DNA from: DATAQC01 sp051001215
Lineage (GTDB): Bacteria; Actinomycetota; Acidimicrobiia; Acidimicrobiales; AC-14
Direction of reading: 5' to 3'
Length of the DNA stretch: 21,512 bases
Assembly (NCBI GenBank): GCA_051001215.1
Contig: JBPCNP010000172.1
Span: 1 to 21,512, forward strand
The notes under the pieces were generated by a model. The model was given only the letters and a program-made list of their open reading frames with translations, had not been told where the DNA came from and made no database searches. This document shows, in pieces, positions 1 through 6,547 of this stretch (its first letter is position 1; each line of letters opens with the position of its first letter). The translations under genes and the position numbers were made by a program.

Positions 1-170
1 CCGTGCTGGAACGGGTTCATGGTGCCCGGGTCGACGTTGATGTAGGGGTCGAGCTTCTGCATCGTCACCCGCAGACCCCGGCTCTTGAGCAGCCGGCCCA
101 GCGACGAGGCGGTGAGTCCCTTGCCGAGGGAGCTGGCCACGCCCCCGGTGACGAAGATGTGCTTGGTCAC
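1..170 (-). CDS. pyrG: CTP synthase, N-terminal fragment
   Basis: Partial gene that runs off the left edge; only about the first 56 residues are present. CTP synthase makes CTP from UTP, ATP and glutamine in the cytoplasm, the last step of de novo pyrimidine nucleotide synthesis. The translated start is highly diagnostic: VTKHIFVTGGVASSLGKG contains the synthetase-domain P-loop (GGVxSSLGKG), followed by LKSRGLRVTMQKLDPYINVDPGTMNP, the conserved UTP/Mg-site region of the family. The GTG start at 168-170 is preceded by a GAGG ribosome binding site about 5 nt upstream. The next gene upstream on the same strand is the 74-aa protein at 235-459, 64 nt away, so the two may be co-transcribed. Identification is secure from the fragment; the C-terminal glutaminase domain lies outside the window. 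Confidence 0.96.
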   Translation of the reverse strand, partial: MTKHIFVTGGVASSLGKGLTASSLGRLLKSRGLRVTMQKLDPYINVDPGTMNPFQH

Positions 171-234
171 GACAACCTCACCGCGCCACGGTACCCCACG
201 GAATCGGGTACCCAGCGGACCGACGGCCCGTGCG

Positions 235-459
235 TCATCGCTGTCGGCTGCGGCCCCCTACCCGGCGTTCGTCTGGTTCGGAGAGGATGGCGGCGGCCTT
301 GTCGACCGCCCGGCGGGCACGGGTGAGGCGGCGCTCGTCCACCGGCAACTCGGTGCCACCGGCGTCGATCGACTCGCGCAGGCGGATGATGGCCAGGTCG
401 GTGAGCTCCTCGGAGATCGCCTCGAGACGGGACCGGATGTCGTCGAACTCACCAGCCAC
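235..459 (-). CDS. small conserved helical protein beside pyrG
   Basis: A 74-residue protein starting at GTG 457-459. The start is chosen because a purine-rich stretch (GGAGAGAGAGGA) lies 4-5 nt upstream; an upstream in-frame ATG would add about 16 residues but has no better site. The sequence VAGEFDDIRSRLEAISEEL followed by DLAIIRLRESID and DERRLTRARRAVDKAAAIL reads as two amphipathic helices with heptad-like hydrophobic spacing, so a small helical hairpin or coiled-coil dimer is likely. The charged tail ends in SRQR. There are no catalytic motifs, signal peptide or membrane segment. It lies just upstream of pyrG on the same strand. I believe similar short proteins occur in related actinobacteria, but I know of no function and assign none. 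Confidence 0.72.
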   Translation of the reverse strand: MAGEFDDIRSRLEAISEELTDLAIIRLRESIDAGGTELPVDERRLTRARRAVDKAAAILSEPDERRVGGRSRQR

Positions 460-505
460 TGGTTCCTCTCTCTCCTCAGGTAGATGTGCATGCTGCTGTA
501 TCCAC

Positions 506-663
506 ATGTTGACCCGTCGTCTACAGATCCTGCTCGACGGGGCCAGGTACGCCAGACTCGCCCGTCGAGCCCATGATCGCGGCACGCCCATCCCATGCCC
601 GTGCCCGACGACCCCGACGACCTCGGGACCGAGATCGCCCAGACCCGAACGAAATGGGCCTGA
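506..663 (+). pseudogene. degraded RHH-type antitoxin, frameshifted
   Basis: Remnant of a VapB-like ribbon-helix-helix antitoxin. From ATG 506-508 (or TTG 509-511) one frame encodes MLTRRLQILLDGARYARLAR followed by RAHDRGTPI, which matches the usual opening of such antitoxins (RRLQxLLDxxRYxRLxRxAxxRG). The similarity then stops. The expected C-terminal end appears in another frame (codons in the phase of 661): PVPDDPDDLGTEIAQTRTKWA, ending at TGA 661-663. That stop overlaps the start of the toxin remnant by 10 nt, the normal arrangement in TA operons. The middle segment, which should carry the second RHH helix, is missing. The gene therefore seems to have lost internal sequence and its frame. 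Family assignment is by recalled pattern, not alignment. Confidence 0.6.
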
Positions 664-884
664 TCGTCCTCGACACGTCGGTGCTCGTCTACGCCGTCGG
701 TACCGAGCACCCACTGCGCCACCCCTGCCGCCGGCTGATCGCCGCCATCGGAGACGGCGTCGGTGCCGAAGCGCTGGTGTCGACCGACCGGGCCTTCGCT
801 GACGTCGCTGGGCTCAACCGGATCGACCCCGCCGGTCCTGACTTCGATCGGCTTCTCGGGTCCTCCTCGGGCCCCGACGCATGA
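654..884 (+). pseudogene. internally deleted PIN-domain (VapC-like) toxin
   Basis: A 76-residue open frame joining the two ends of a PIN-domain RNase. The first 35 residues (MGLIVLDTSVLVYAVGTEHP, then LRHPCRRLIAAIGDG) are a typical PIN N-terminus with catalytic Asp7. Residues 36-70 (VGAEALVSTDRAFADV, then the RIDP region) match the usual C-terminus with the last acidic residue, Asp45. Between them about 60-70 residues are absent, including the helix bearing the conserved Glu and the third Asp. The residual protein therefore cannot form a normal nuclease site. Family members are usually about 130-140 residues. The ATG overlaps the end of the antitoxin remnant by 10 nt. The frame itself is intact, so a short protein could still be made, but I call it a pseudogene. 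Confidence 0.68.
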
Positions 885-963
885 ACGAGGCCGCCGGGTG
901 CCTCAGGTCACATCGAGCGCCGTACCTCTCCTCGGAGGACCCGCTTCGGTAGCCTGACAGCCG

Positions 964-2364
964 ATGACCGCGCCGTGCGAGCTCGCCCTCACCGCGTGGA
1001 TCGCGTCCGAGGCTCGCCGGATCGAGGCCGACCTCCTCGACTGGCTGCGGATACCGTCGATCTCGGCCCACCCCCACCACGCCGGCGACGTCCGTCGCTC
1101 GGCCGAGTTCACCGCCGAGCTGTTGACCCGGGCCGGCATGGAGCACGTGGAGGTCGTGGAGACTGCCGGCGCCCCCGCCGTCTACGCCGATCACCTCCAC
1201 GCCGGGCCGGAAGCGCCGACGGCCCTGGTCTACGGTCACCACGACGTCCAGCCTGTCGACCCCCTCGACGAGTGGCTCTCTCCACCCTTCGAGCCGCGCA
1301 TCGCGGGTGGCGAGTGCCGCGGTCGGGGCGCAGTCGACGACAAGGGCCAGGTCCTGTTCCAGATCGAAGCGGTCCGGGGTCTTCTCGCCCGCAACGGAGG
1401 CCTCCCCCTGAACCTGCGCTTTCTCGTCGAGGGCGAGGAGGAGGTGGGCAGCCCTCATTTCGAGGCCCTGCTCGAGCGCCAGCGTGCCCGCCTCGGGTGC
1501 GATGTGGTCGTCGTCTCCGACACCGACATGTGGGCCCCCGGGGTGCCGTCGGTGTGTGTGGGGATGCGCGGGCTGGTGGCCTTCCACGTCGACCTTCGCA
1601 CGGCGGCGACCGACCTGCACTCGGGCCTGTTCGGCGGAGCCGTACCCAACTCCGCCCACCTGATCGCCGACGTCGTCGCTGCCCTTCATGACGGCAACGG
1701 CCGGGTGACCATCCCCGGGTTCTACGACGACGTGCGTCCCCTCACCGACGCCGAGGCGGAGTCGCTGAGCCGGGTTCCGGTCGACGACGACACCTGGCGC
1801 CGGATGGCCGGCGTCGGTTTCCTCACCGGAGAGGCCGGGCGCTCCGTCCTGGAGCGCATCTGGACCCGGCCGACCTGTGAGGTGGTCGGCATCGGTGCCG
1901 GGTACACCGGCGACGGCATCAAGACGGTGATCCCGGCCCGCGGCAGCTTCAAGATCACGTTCCGGCTCGTCGCCGACCAGCGCCCCGAGCGGGTGGCCCA
2001 GTCCTTCTCGGCCTGGCTCGATGCCCGGGTGCCCGCAGGCACCGAGACCCAGGTGCGGCCCGAGGGGGCTGTGGCGCCCGCCCTCACCCCGGTCGACCAC
2101 CCCGCCATGGCCGCGCTGTGCGGGGCCGTCGAGCGGGTCTGGGGGACGGCGCCCCTGTTCACCCGAATCGGCGGCAGCGGGCCCGAGGAGGCCCTGGGAC
2201 GGGTCCTGGCCGCCCCCGTGCTGTACCTCGGAGTGGCCTACCCCGACGACAGGTTCCATGCCCCCAACGAGCGCATGGTCATGGACCAGTTCTGGAAGGG
2301 CCTACTCGCCGCCGGCGAACTGTGGCACCAACTGGCTGAGCTGGTCTGGGACAGACATGAGTGA
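964..2364 (+). CDS. M20-family metallodipeptidase
   Basis: A 466-residue cytosolic metallopeptidase of the M20 dipeptidase/CNDP-like group, predicted to hydrolyse dipeptides or short peptides with a two-metal centre. Visible motifs in order: GHHDVQP with ligand His92 and Asp94; RGAVDDKG with bridging Asp near 125; EGEEEVGS with general base Glu159 and metal ligand Glu160; SDTDMW with ligand Asp186; DLHSG (His219) in the lid/dimerisation domain; and FHAPNE with ligand His432. All expected metal and catalytic residues are present and the length is normal for the family. There is no signal peptide. The ATG has a poor ribosome binding site, but the N-terminus aligns well with the family. The stop overlaps the next gene by 8 nt, indicating translational coupling. 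Exact substrate is unknown. Confidence 0.93.
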   Translation: MTAPCELALTAWIASEARRIEADLLDWLRIPSISAHPHHAGDVRRSAEFTAELLTRAGMEHVEVVETAGAPAVYADHLHAGPEAPTALVYGHHDVQPVDPLDEWLSPPFEPRIAGGECRGRGAVDDKGQVLFQIEAVRGLLARNGGLPLNLRFLVEGEEEVGSPHFEALLERQRARLGCDVVVVSDTDMWAPGVPSVCVGMRGLVAFHVDLRTAATDLHSGLFGGAVPNSAHLIADVVAALHDGNGRVTIPGFYDDVRPLTDAEAESLSRVPVDDDTWRRMAGVGFLTGEAGRSVLERIWTRPTCEVVGIGAGYTGDGIKTVIPARGSFKITFRLVADQRPERVAQSFSAWLDARVPAGTETQVRPEGAVAPALTPVDHPAMAALCGAVERVWGTAPLFTRIGGSGPEEALGRVLAAPVLYLGVAYPDDRFHAPNERMVMDQFWKGLLAAGELWHQLAELVWDRHE

Positions 2365-3127
2365 GGATGCCGGTGACGGGCACCCCGACCACGAGTGGGT
2401 GTCCTTCGAAGACGACGACGACAACCGCGCCTGGGTCTTCGACGCCACCTTCCTCGCCTCCGCCTGGACCTGCATCTTCGGCCAGGGCTGCCAGGGTGTG
2501 CTCACCGGCCCTGCGCCCGAGCTCGTGCAGGGATGCTGCTCCTATGGTGCCCACTTCACCGGCGTCGACGATGTGGCCCGGGTCGAGGCGGCGGCGGCCA
2601 CCCTCTCGCCCTCGGACTGGCAGTTCCGCCGCCAAGGCCGCAGCCGCGGCATCCACCGCACCACTGCGCAGGGCGAGATCGTCACCCGCATGGTCCAGGG
2701 GGCGTGCGTGTTCCTCAATCGCCCGGGCTTCGAGGGAGGGGCGGGGTGCGCCTTGCACCGCGCCGCCCTGGCGCGGGGAGAACGCCCCATGGACCTCAAG
2801 CCCGATGTGTGCTGGCAGCTACCGCTCCGGCGTGAAGACCATGTCGACGGCGACCACGTCACGACGACCGTGTCGGAGTGGCGTCGCCGGAACTGGGGTG
2901 CGGGCGGGGCCGAGTTCCACTGGTGGTGCACAGAGGCGCCCGAAGCCTTCGTCGGCCGCGAGCCCGTCTACGTGGCGATGGCCGACGAGCTCGTCGAGTT
3001 GGTCGGCGAGACGATGTACCGCCGCCTGTCGGCATGGCTCGACGCCCGCCGCCTCGCAGCCCGCACGAGCCGACACGGCCCGGCCGCCGGCACTCCCCTG
3101 CCCCACCCCACGGTTCGCGGGCGCTGA
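2357..3127 (+). CDS. YkgJ-like cysteine-rich metal-binding protein
   Basis: A 256-residue protein whose ATG lies inside the 3' end of the M20 peptidase gene (8-nt overlap). It has eight cysteines: Cys39, Cys45, the pair Cys60-61, Cys117, Cys131, Cys152 and Cys191. The order QGCCSYG, GACVFLNRPGF, GAGCALH and PDVCWQLPL resembles the UPF0153/YkgJ zinc- or iron-chelating family pattern (CC, CxFL, GxCxxH, RPxxCxxxP). A C-terminal WWCTEAPEAF block with several tryptophans is well formed and looks conserved. No signal peptide or membrane segment is visible. The role is unknown. Metal binding is inferred from the cysteine spacing, and coupling to the peptidase suggests shared expression but not a shared pathway. 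Confidence 0.75.
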   Translation: MSEDAGDGHPDHEWVSFEDDDDNRAWVFDATFLASAWTCIFGQGCQGVLTGPAPELVQGCCSYGAHFTGVDDVARVEAAAATLSPSDWQFRRQGRSRGIHRTTAQGEIVTRMVQGACVFLNRPGFEGGAGCALHRAALARGERPMDLKPDVCWQLPLRREDHVDGDHVTTTVSEWRRRNWGAGGAEFHWWCTEAPEAFVGREPVYVAMADELVELVGETMYRRLSAWLDARRLAARTSRHGPAAGTPLPHPTVRGR

Positions 3128-3149
3128 ACGGCTACGCCGTCCCCGCTTC

Positions 3150-3311
3150 CTACTCGGGCTCGGTCTGTTCCTCGTCCTCGGAGGCCAGGCACCAGCTGGC
3201 GTGCTCGTCGTCGGGTTCGGCGCCGCACTCGGGACAGGGCTCGACGATCACCTCGGTGCTGCGCTTGAGCGCACGCGCCTCCTCGAAGCGCCGGTGCCTT
3301 CCCTTCTTCAC
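3150..3311 (-). CDS. small zinc-ribbon-like protein
   Basis: A 53-residue protein starting at GTG 3309-3311. This start is preferred over an upstream ATG (3348-3350) because GGAG sits 8 nt before it. The N-terminus is basic (VKKGRHRRFEEARALKRS). It is followed by CPECG (Cys26, Cys29), then His37 and Cys41 in EHASWC, and an acidic tail. Two Cys-x-x-Cys ligands plus a nearby His/Cys pair suggest a single small zinc site. The basic helix could contact nucleic acid or the ribosome, but that is speculation. It is convergent with the gene ending at 3127 and divergent from the one starting near 3410. On the minus strand a TACACT hexamer at 3350-3355 could be its -10 element, without a clear -35. Confidence 0.7.
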   Translation of the reverse strand: MKKGRHRRFEEARALKRSTEVIVEPCPECGAEPDDEHASWCLASEDEEQTEPE

Positions 3312-3409
3312 GTGCGGTGCTCCTGCGACGTTGCGGACGGGCCAGTTCAAGTGTACCGCCGCTCGCCTGCGGCGCGGCGCAGGGTGCCGGGTGGATACCG
3401 TGGGTGGAA

Positions 3410-3703
3410 ATGGAAGACGAGTTCGACGTTGATGCCATGGTCAACCGCTTTCGTGAGCGGGCTACCGCTGTCCGCAGCCGGGGCATGCCGCCGCTCGAAG
3501 GCGCCGACAGACGACGCTTCCTCGACCGAATGAAGCTCGACTTTCAGGACTTCGCCATGCTCGGCGACGCTACCGGTGCCATCGAGGACGGGTTCCTCGT
3601 GCTGCGGGTCGACCTTCGCCCCCCGGCACCCAACGCCGGTGAGGCCCAGGGCCCGGCATCCGGCTCGGAGGGCCGCTCGGGCCCGGGCGGGGGCGACCGC
3701 TAG
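3410..3703 (+). CDS. conserved small protein of unknown function
   Basis: A 97-residue protein. MEDEFDVDAMVNRFRERATA leads into a helical half (VRSRGMPPLEGADRRRFLDR), then a short β-rich half (DFAMLGDATGAIEDGFLVLR, VDLRPPAP), then a Gly/Ser/Pro-rich tail of about 25 residues. The layout looks like a small compact domain with a disordered end. The start is uncertain. ATG 3410 gives the natural N-terminus. GTG 3404 is in frame only two codons earlier and has a better-placed GGGTGG ribosome binding site (about 9 nt). The stop overlaps the stop of the convergent minus-strand ORF (3700-3702). There are no catalytic motifs or membrane segments, and I do not recognise a named family. Confidence 0.7.
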   Translation: MEDEFDVDAMVNRFRERATAVRSRGMPPLEGADRRRFLDRMKLDFQDFAMLGDATGAIEDGFLVLRVDLRPPAPNAGEAQGPASGSEGRSGPGGGDR

Positions 3704-3924
3704 GCCGCTTCTGGGGTCCCCGGTGCGGACACCTGAGGACCGCACCGGACGCGACCGCGGCGGATGATCATGGCCTCGGTCATCCCCTGGACGAGGGAGC
3801 ACTCGGCCAGGTTGGCACCTCGCTCGTTGCGCCCCCGCCGTGCCCGGGAGTATTGCGTCCGCTGGCGGCCCCATTCTTTCAGGTCGATGACCCGAGTGGC
3901 TTCCAGGGCTTGGCGCACGTTCAT
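3700..3924 (-). CDS. hypothetical small basic protein
   Basis: A 74-residue frame from ATG 3922-3924, with a weak GAGA-type site 5-6 nt upstream. It contains an arginine-rich middle (KEWGRQRTQYSRARRGRNER) and two cysteines. The same frame remains open and coding-like further upstream (APIIHVEPLGDAGGRRVVAV, then YRIVPGG). An in-frame GTG at 3976-3978, preceded by GGGGGT, would give 92 residues instead. No ATG, GTG or TTG exists further upstream that would include the whole coding-like stretch. The gene may therefore be shorter than its ancestor or truncated at the 5' side by whatever placed the neighbouring surface-protein gene (ending at 4070). No family is recognised and its reality as a gene is uncertain. 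Confidence 0.4.
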   Translation of the reverse strand: MNVRQALEATRVIDLKEWGRQRTQYSRARRGRNERGANLAECSLVQGMTEAMIIRRGRVRCGPQVSAPGTPEAA

Positions 3925-4069
3925 GAATGTCTCTTTCGTCGTCGTCCCACCCGGGACGATCCGGTAAACGGCGACCACTCGGCGACCCCCAGCGTCGCCG
4001 AGCGGCTCTACGTGGATGATCGGCGCACCAGTCCCCGGTCTTGACCCGAGGGATCCGGTGCCCCAGGCG

Positions 4070-5623
4070 TCACAGTCCCAGCAGTCCGCCGAGGGAGGAG
4101 ACGACGCCGACAAGACTTGTCGCCACATCGCCCACGACGCCGATGACCGAGGTGGCGACGCCGGCTGTGGTCTGGTTGAGATAGAAGGTGCCGGAGCTGG
4201 GGCGGAACACGGTGATGTCGGCCCTGCCGTCACCGTCGTAGTCGCCGGGCTGGGGCATGTCGCCCGTCTGTCCCAGGACCTTGTCGAGGATCCCCGGCAC
4301 CAGCCACTGGCCGGTCGACGGGCGCCAGATGCCGATGTCGGTCTTGCCGTCGCCGTTGTAGTCGGCGGGCACAGGGACGTCACCACGACCTCCGATGGTG
4401 GCGGAGAACATCTCCCGCACGAACCACGAACCGGTCGAGGGCCGGTACACGGCGATGTCGGTCTTGCCGTCGCCGTTGTAGTCGCCGGGCACAGGGATGT
4501 CGGTGAACACGCCGAACGACACTGCGGGCATGTCCCGGACGAACCAGATGCCGGCGGGCGGCCAGAACACGGCGATATCGGTCTTGCCGTCGCCGTTGTA
4601 GTCGCCGGGTACGGGGACCGAACCAGCCCAGCCGAAGGAGACGGCAGGCATGCCCTGTATCAGCCAGAGGCCACTGGAGGGACGGAACACGGCGAGCTCG
4701 GTCTTGCCGTCGCCGTTGTAGTCACCGGGCACGGGGATGTCACCAGCCTGTCCCCACGAGGTCTGCGTGACCGGGCCGCCAACCGAGTCTTGGACGTACC
4801 AGACCCCGTTCTCCGGACGGAACACCGACAGCGGCGCCCCATTGGCACCGCCGGAGCCGCCAGACGGAGCTGCGGCCGTGAACGTCTGAGACGCACTGGC
4901 ACTGAGGCAAGGGGTGATCGATGTACCGAGGTTGTCGGCGTCGCCGGAGTAGTACGCCTGCCAGGTGTACTTGCCCGACGCGGTCGGCGAGAACTGGCCC
5001 GAGTCGTAGCTGCCGTTTCCGTTGACGGCCACCGTGGGGGTGAAGGCCGGTGTGGCCGAGCAGAACATGTCATCGGGGCCGGTGAGCACGAAGCTGAGGT
5101 TTCCGCTCGGCCGGCTACCGTTGGTGAGGGTGACGGTGCTGTGGATCTGGCTGGTCGTCGGCGGCGCCGCGGCGAGGGTGATGTACGTGGCGGCTTTGCC
5201 CACGATGACCGTGGCACCGGGGTCGGCACACGCCGTGGGTCCGGCGGCGGAGTACGTCGCATCGCCGCTGTAGGTGCTCTGCCAGCGGTAGGTTCCGGCG
5301 TGGGGCGGCACCATGTGGGCGGAGTTGATCGACGTCCCGGCCACGGCCACCGTCGACGTGAAGATCGCTGACGAGCAGGTGACGTCGGCGGGAGCGAAGG
5401 CCTTGAAGGTCATGGTCCCCGACGGTCTCGCCCCGGCGCCAAGCAGGTTGGTGTTGGCGAAGATCTCCTGCCCGAGTGTTGTGCTCGGGGAGCCGTGGAT
5501 CGTGAGCTGAATGGCCGTGGCCCCGGCTGCGGCCGCTGGAGCCGCCTGCATGACGAAGGGGATCAGACCCAGTGCCAGCGCTGCGCAACCCTGCATACGT
5601 CGTCTCAGTGATGCTTTGCTCAT
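4070..5623 (-). CDS. secreted Ig-like / FG-GAP (VCBS) repeat protein
   Basis: A 517-residue exported protein. Residues 1-33 form a Sec signal peptide (MSKASLRRRMQG, a hydrophobic core, then AAPAAAA). Two Ig-like modules follow at about 34-142 and 143-247, each with the 'NGNGSY...GxYxWQAxYSGD' signature and a Cys pair. After a Gly/Ser linker (252-263) come five repeats whose DYNGDGKTD calcium loops begin at residues 301, 341, 381, 421 and 461, exactly 40 residues apart. The repeat unit is FRPSSGxWxVxx...GDIPVPGDYNGDGKTDIAV. Such repeats (FG-GAP/VCBS class) bind Ca2+ and commonly form propeller-like or adhesive folds. The C-terminus ends in a small hydrophobic stretch (VVSSLGGLLGL) without a sorting motif, so the protein is probably secreted or loosely attached. 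Its Ig modules are the same kind as in the two large surface proteins of this window. Substrate or partner is unknown. Confidence 0.88.
   Translation of the reverse strand: MSKASLRRRMQGCAALALGLIPFVMQAAPAAAAGATAIQLTIHGSPSTTLGQEIFANTNLLGAGARPSGTMTFKAFAPADVTCSSAIFTSTVAVAGTSINSAHMVPPHAGTYRWQSTYSGDATYSAAGPTACADPGATVIVGKAATYITLAAAPPTTSQIHSTVTLTNGSRPSGNLSFVLTGPDDMFCSATPAFTPTVAVNGNGSYDSGQFSPTASGKYTWQAYYSGDADNLGTSITPCLSASASQTFTAAAPSGGSGGANGAPLSVFRPENGVWYVQDSVGGPVTQTSWGQAGDIPVPGDYNGDGKTELAVFRPSSGLWLIQGMPAVSFGWAGSVPVPGDYNGDGKTDIAVFWPPAGIWFVRDMPAVSFGVFTDIPVPGDYNGDGKTDIAVYRPSTGSWFVREMFSATIGGRGDVPVPADYNGDGKTDIGIWRPSTGQWLVPGILDKVLGQTGDMPQPGDYDGDGRADITVFRPSSGTFYLNQTTAGVATSVIGVVGDVATSLVGVVSSLGGLLGL
4172..4834 (-). 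repeat. five tandem 120-bp (40-aa) FG-GAP units
   Basis: Within the secreted protein gene, the DNA encoding the calcium loop recurs every 120 bp; the plus-strand segment GATGTCGGTCTTGCCGTCGC, or a close variant, begins at about 4216, 4336, 4456, 4576 and 4696. The middle three units are nearly identical over the loop region and the outer ones have diverged. Each codes for the acidic loop DxNxDGxxD. The exact register with no indels implies strong length constraint, as expected for blades of a repeat fold. Confidence 0.88.
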
Positions 5624-5696
5624 ACACGCCTATCGGCGGCACAACAAATTTCCTTGAATCCGGGCCAGAACGGACAATCGCCACCGACAGGGGTGC

Positions 5697-6041
5697 CTAG
5701 GGCTGAGAGCCGTGGGTGACGGGACGCCCACTGTCGACCCACGCCTTGGTGCCGCCGGCAACGGATCTGGCGTCGACGCCCTGGCCGCGAAGGAACTCTG
5801 TCGCCCTTGCGCTGCGCCCACCCGAGAGGCAGATGACGTAGACGGGACCCTCGGCCGGTACCTCCTGCGCCCGCATACCGACCTCGGCCAGGGGGATCAG
5901 GCGGGCGCCGGGCACGTGGCCTCCGTCGTACTCGTCGGGCTGGCGAACGTCGATCACCGGGGCGCCCTGGCCCCGAGCCCGGTCGAGCTCGTCGACGTCG
6001 ACCTCCGGCACCTTGGGCGGCCCGGGAGGCATGGCGCTCAT
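5697..6041 (-). CDS. rhodanese-like single-domain protein
   Basis: A 114-residue single rhodanese domain, a family that carries sulfur as a persulfide on an active-site cysteine. Visible features are APVIDVRQPDEYDGGHVPGA (the CH2A-type motif), IPLAEV, and the active-site loop CLSGGRSA with Cys71. The C-terminal AGGTKAWVDSGRPV closing motif is complete. There is no signal peptide. The ATG shares one base with the TGA of the upstream thioesterase gene (TGATG), so translation is coupled. It is the last gene of a five-gene minus-strand cluster. The sulfur donor and acceptor cannot be read from sequence. Confidence 0.92.
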   Translation of the reverse strand: MSAMPPGPPKVPEVDVDELDRARGQGAPVIDVRQPDEYDGGHVPGARLIPLAEVGMRAQEVPAEGPVYVICLSGGRSARATEFLRGQGVDARSVAGGTKAWVDSGRPVTHGSQP

Positions 6042-6538
6042 CAGCGGTCCCCGGTTCGCAGGTAGCCGCCATTGTCGCCCAGGTCGGATCCGATGGCGTC
6101 TCGAGCCGCCGATTCGGAGAGCACGACCAGACGGGCGTTGGCCTCGGCACATCGCTTTCCCTCGGCGTTGAACACCCTGGCGCGCGCCGTGACCGACGCC
6201 TCGTCGTGCTCCTCGACGACCGCCTCCACCCGATGCGGGGCGCCGACCATCACCGGCCTGCGGAAGCTGGCCCGTGAGGTGCGGGACACGGCGAAGCGTC
6301 CGGCGATACCGATGGCCGCCCACGCCATGGCCTCGTCGAGGATGGTCAGCACCAGACCGCCGTGGACGAAGCGGGGAGCTCCCGAGTACTCGGGGCCGAG
6401 GGTGAATTCGCAGCGGACCATCTCAGCCTCCTCGTCGTGCACGAACACCAGGCGCAAGCCGCTCGGGTTCGCCTGGTCGCACACGAAGCAGGCCGCGGGG
6501 AAACCGAAAGCCGTGTTGTCGAGGGCGCGCACGGCCAT
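6041..6538 (-). CDS. PaaI-like hotdog-fold thioesterase
   Basis: A 165-residue protein of the PaaI/hotdog thioesterase superfamily, expected to hydrolyse an acyl-CoA thioester in the cytoplasm. The core signature is FVHGGLVLTILDEAMAWAA, with His59-Gly-Gly and the acidic pair Asp68/Glu69 where family members place the catalytic carboxylate. The N-terminus carries CFVC (Cys17, Cys20) just before NPSGLRL, a pattern seen in some members of this group and possibly a metal or structural site. It starts 9 nt after the EEP-family gene ends and its stop overlaps the rhodanese start. The substrate acyl group is unknown. Confidence 0.88.
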   Translation of the reverse strand: MAVRALDNTAFGFPAACFVCDQANPSGLRLVFVHDEEAEMVRCEFTLGPEYSGAPRFVHGGLVLTILDEAMAWAAIGIAGRFAVSRTSRASFRRPVMVGAPHRVEAVVEEHDEASVTARARVFNAEGKRCAEANARLVVLSESAARDAIGSDLGDNGGYLRTGDR

Positions 6539-6547
6539 CGGACGACC

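Noticed and set aside
814..2259. 481-codon minus-strand open frame opposite the M20 peptidase
   Set aside because: Low-complexity shadow with no recognisable motif. The plus frame contains the complete M20 metal-binding set.
3764..3967. 67-codon plus-strand open frame opposite the small minus ORF
   Set aside because: No ribosome binding site and no similarity; the composition reads as the antisense of a more plausible minus frame.
4016..5371. 451-codon plus-strand open frame opposite the FG-GAP protein
   Set aside because: Antisense of 120-bp repeats; its own repeats (GDVGLAVAVVV) are generated by the minus-strand calcium loops.
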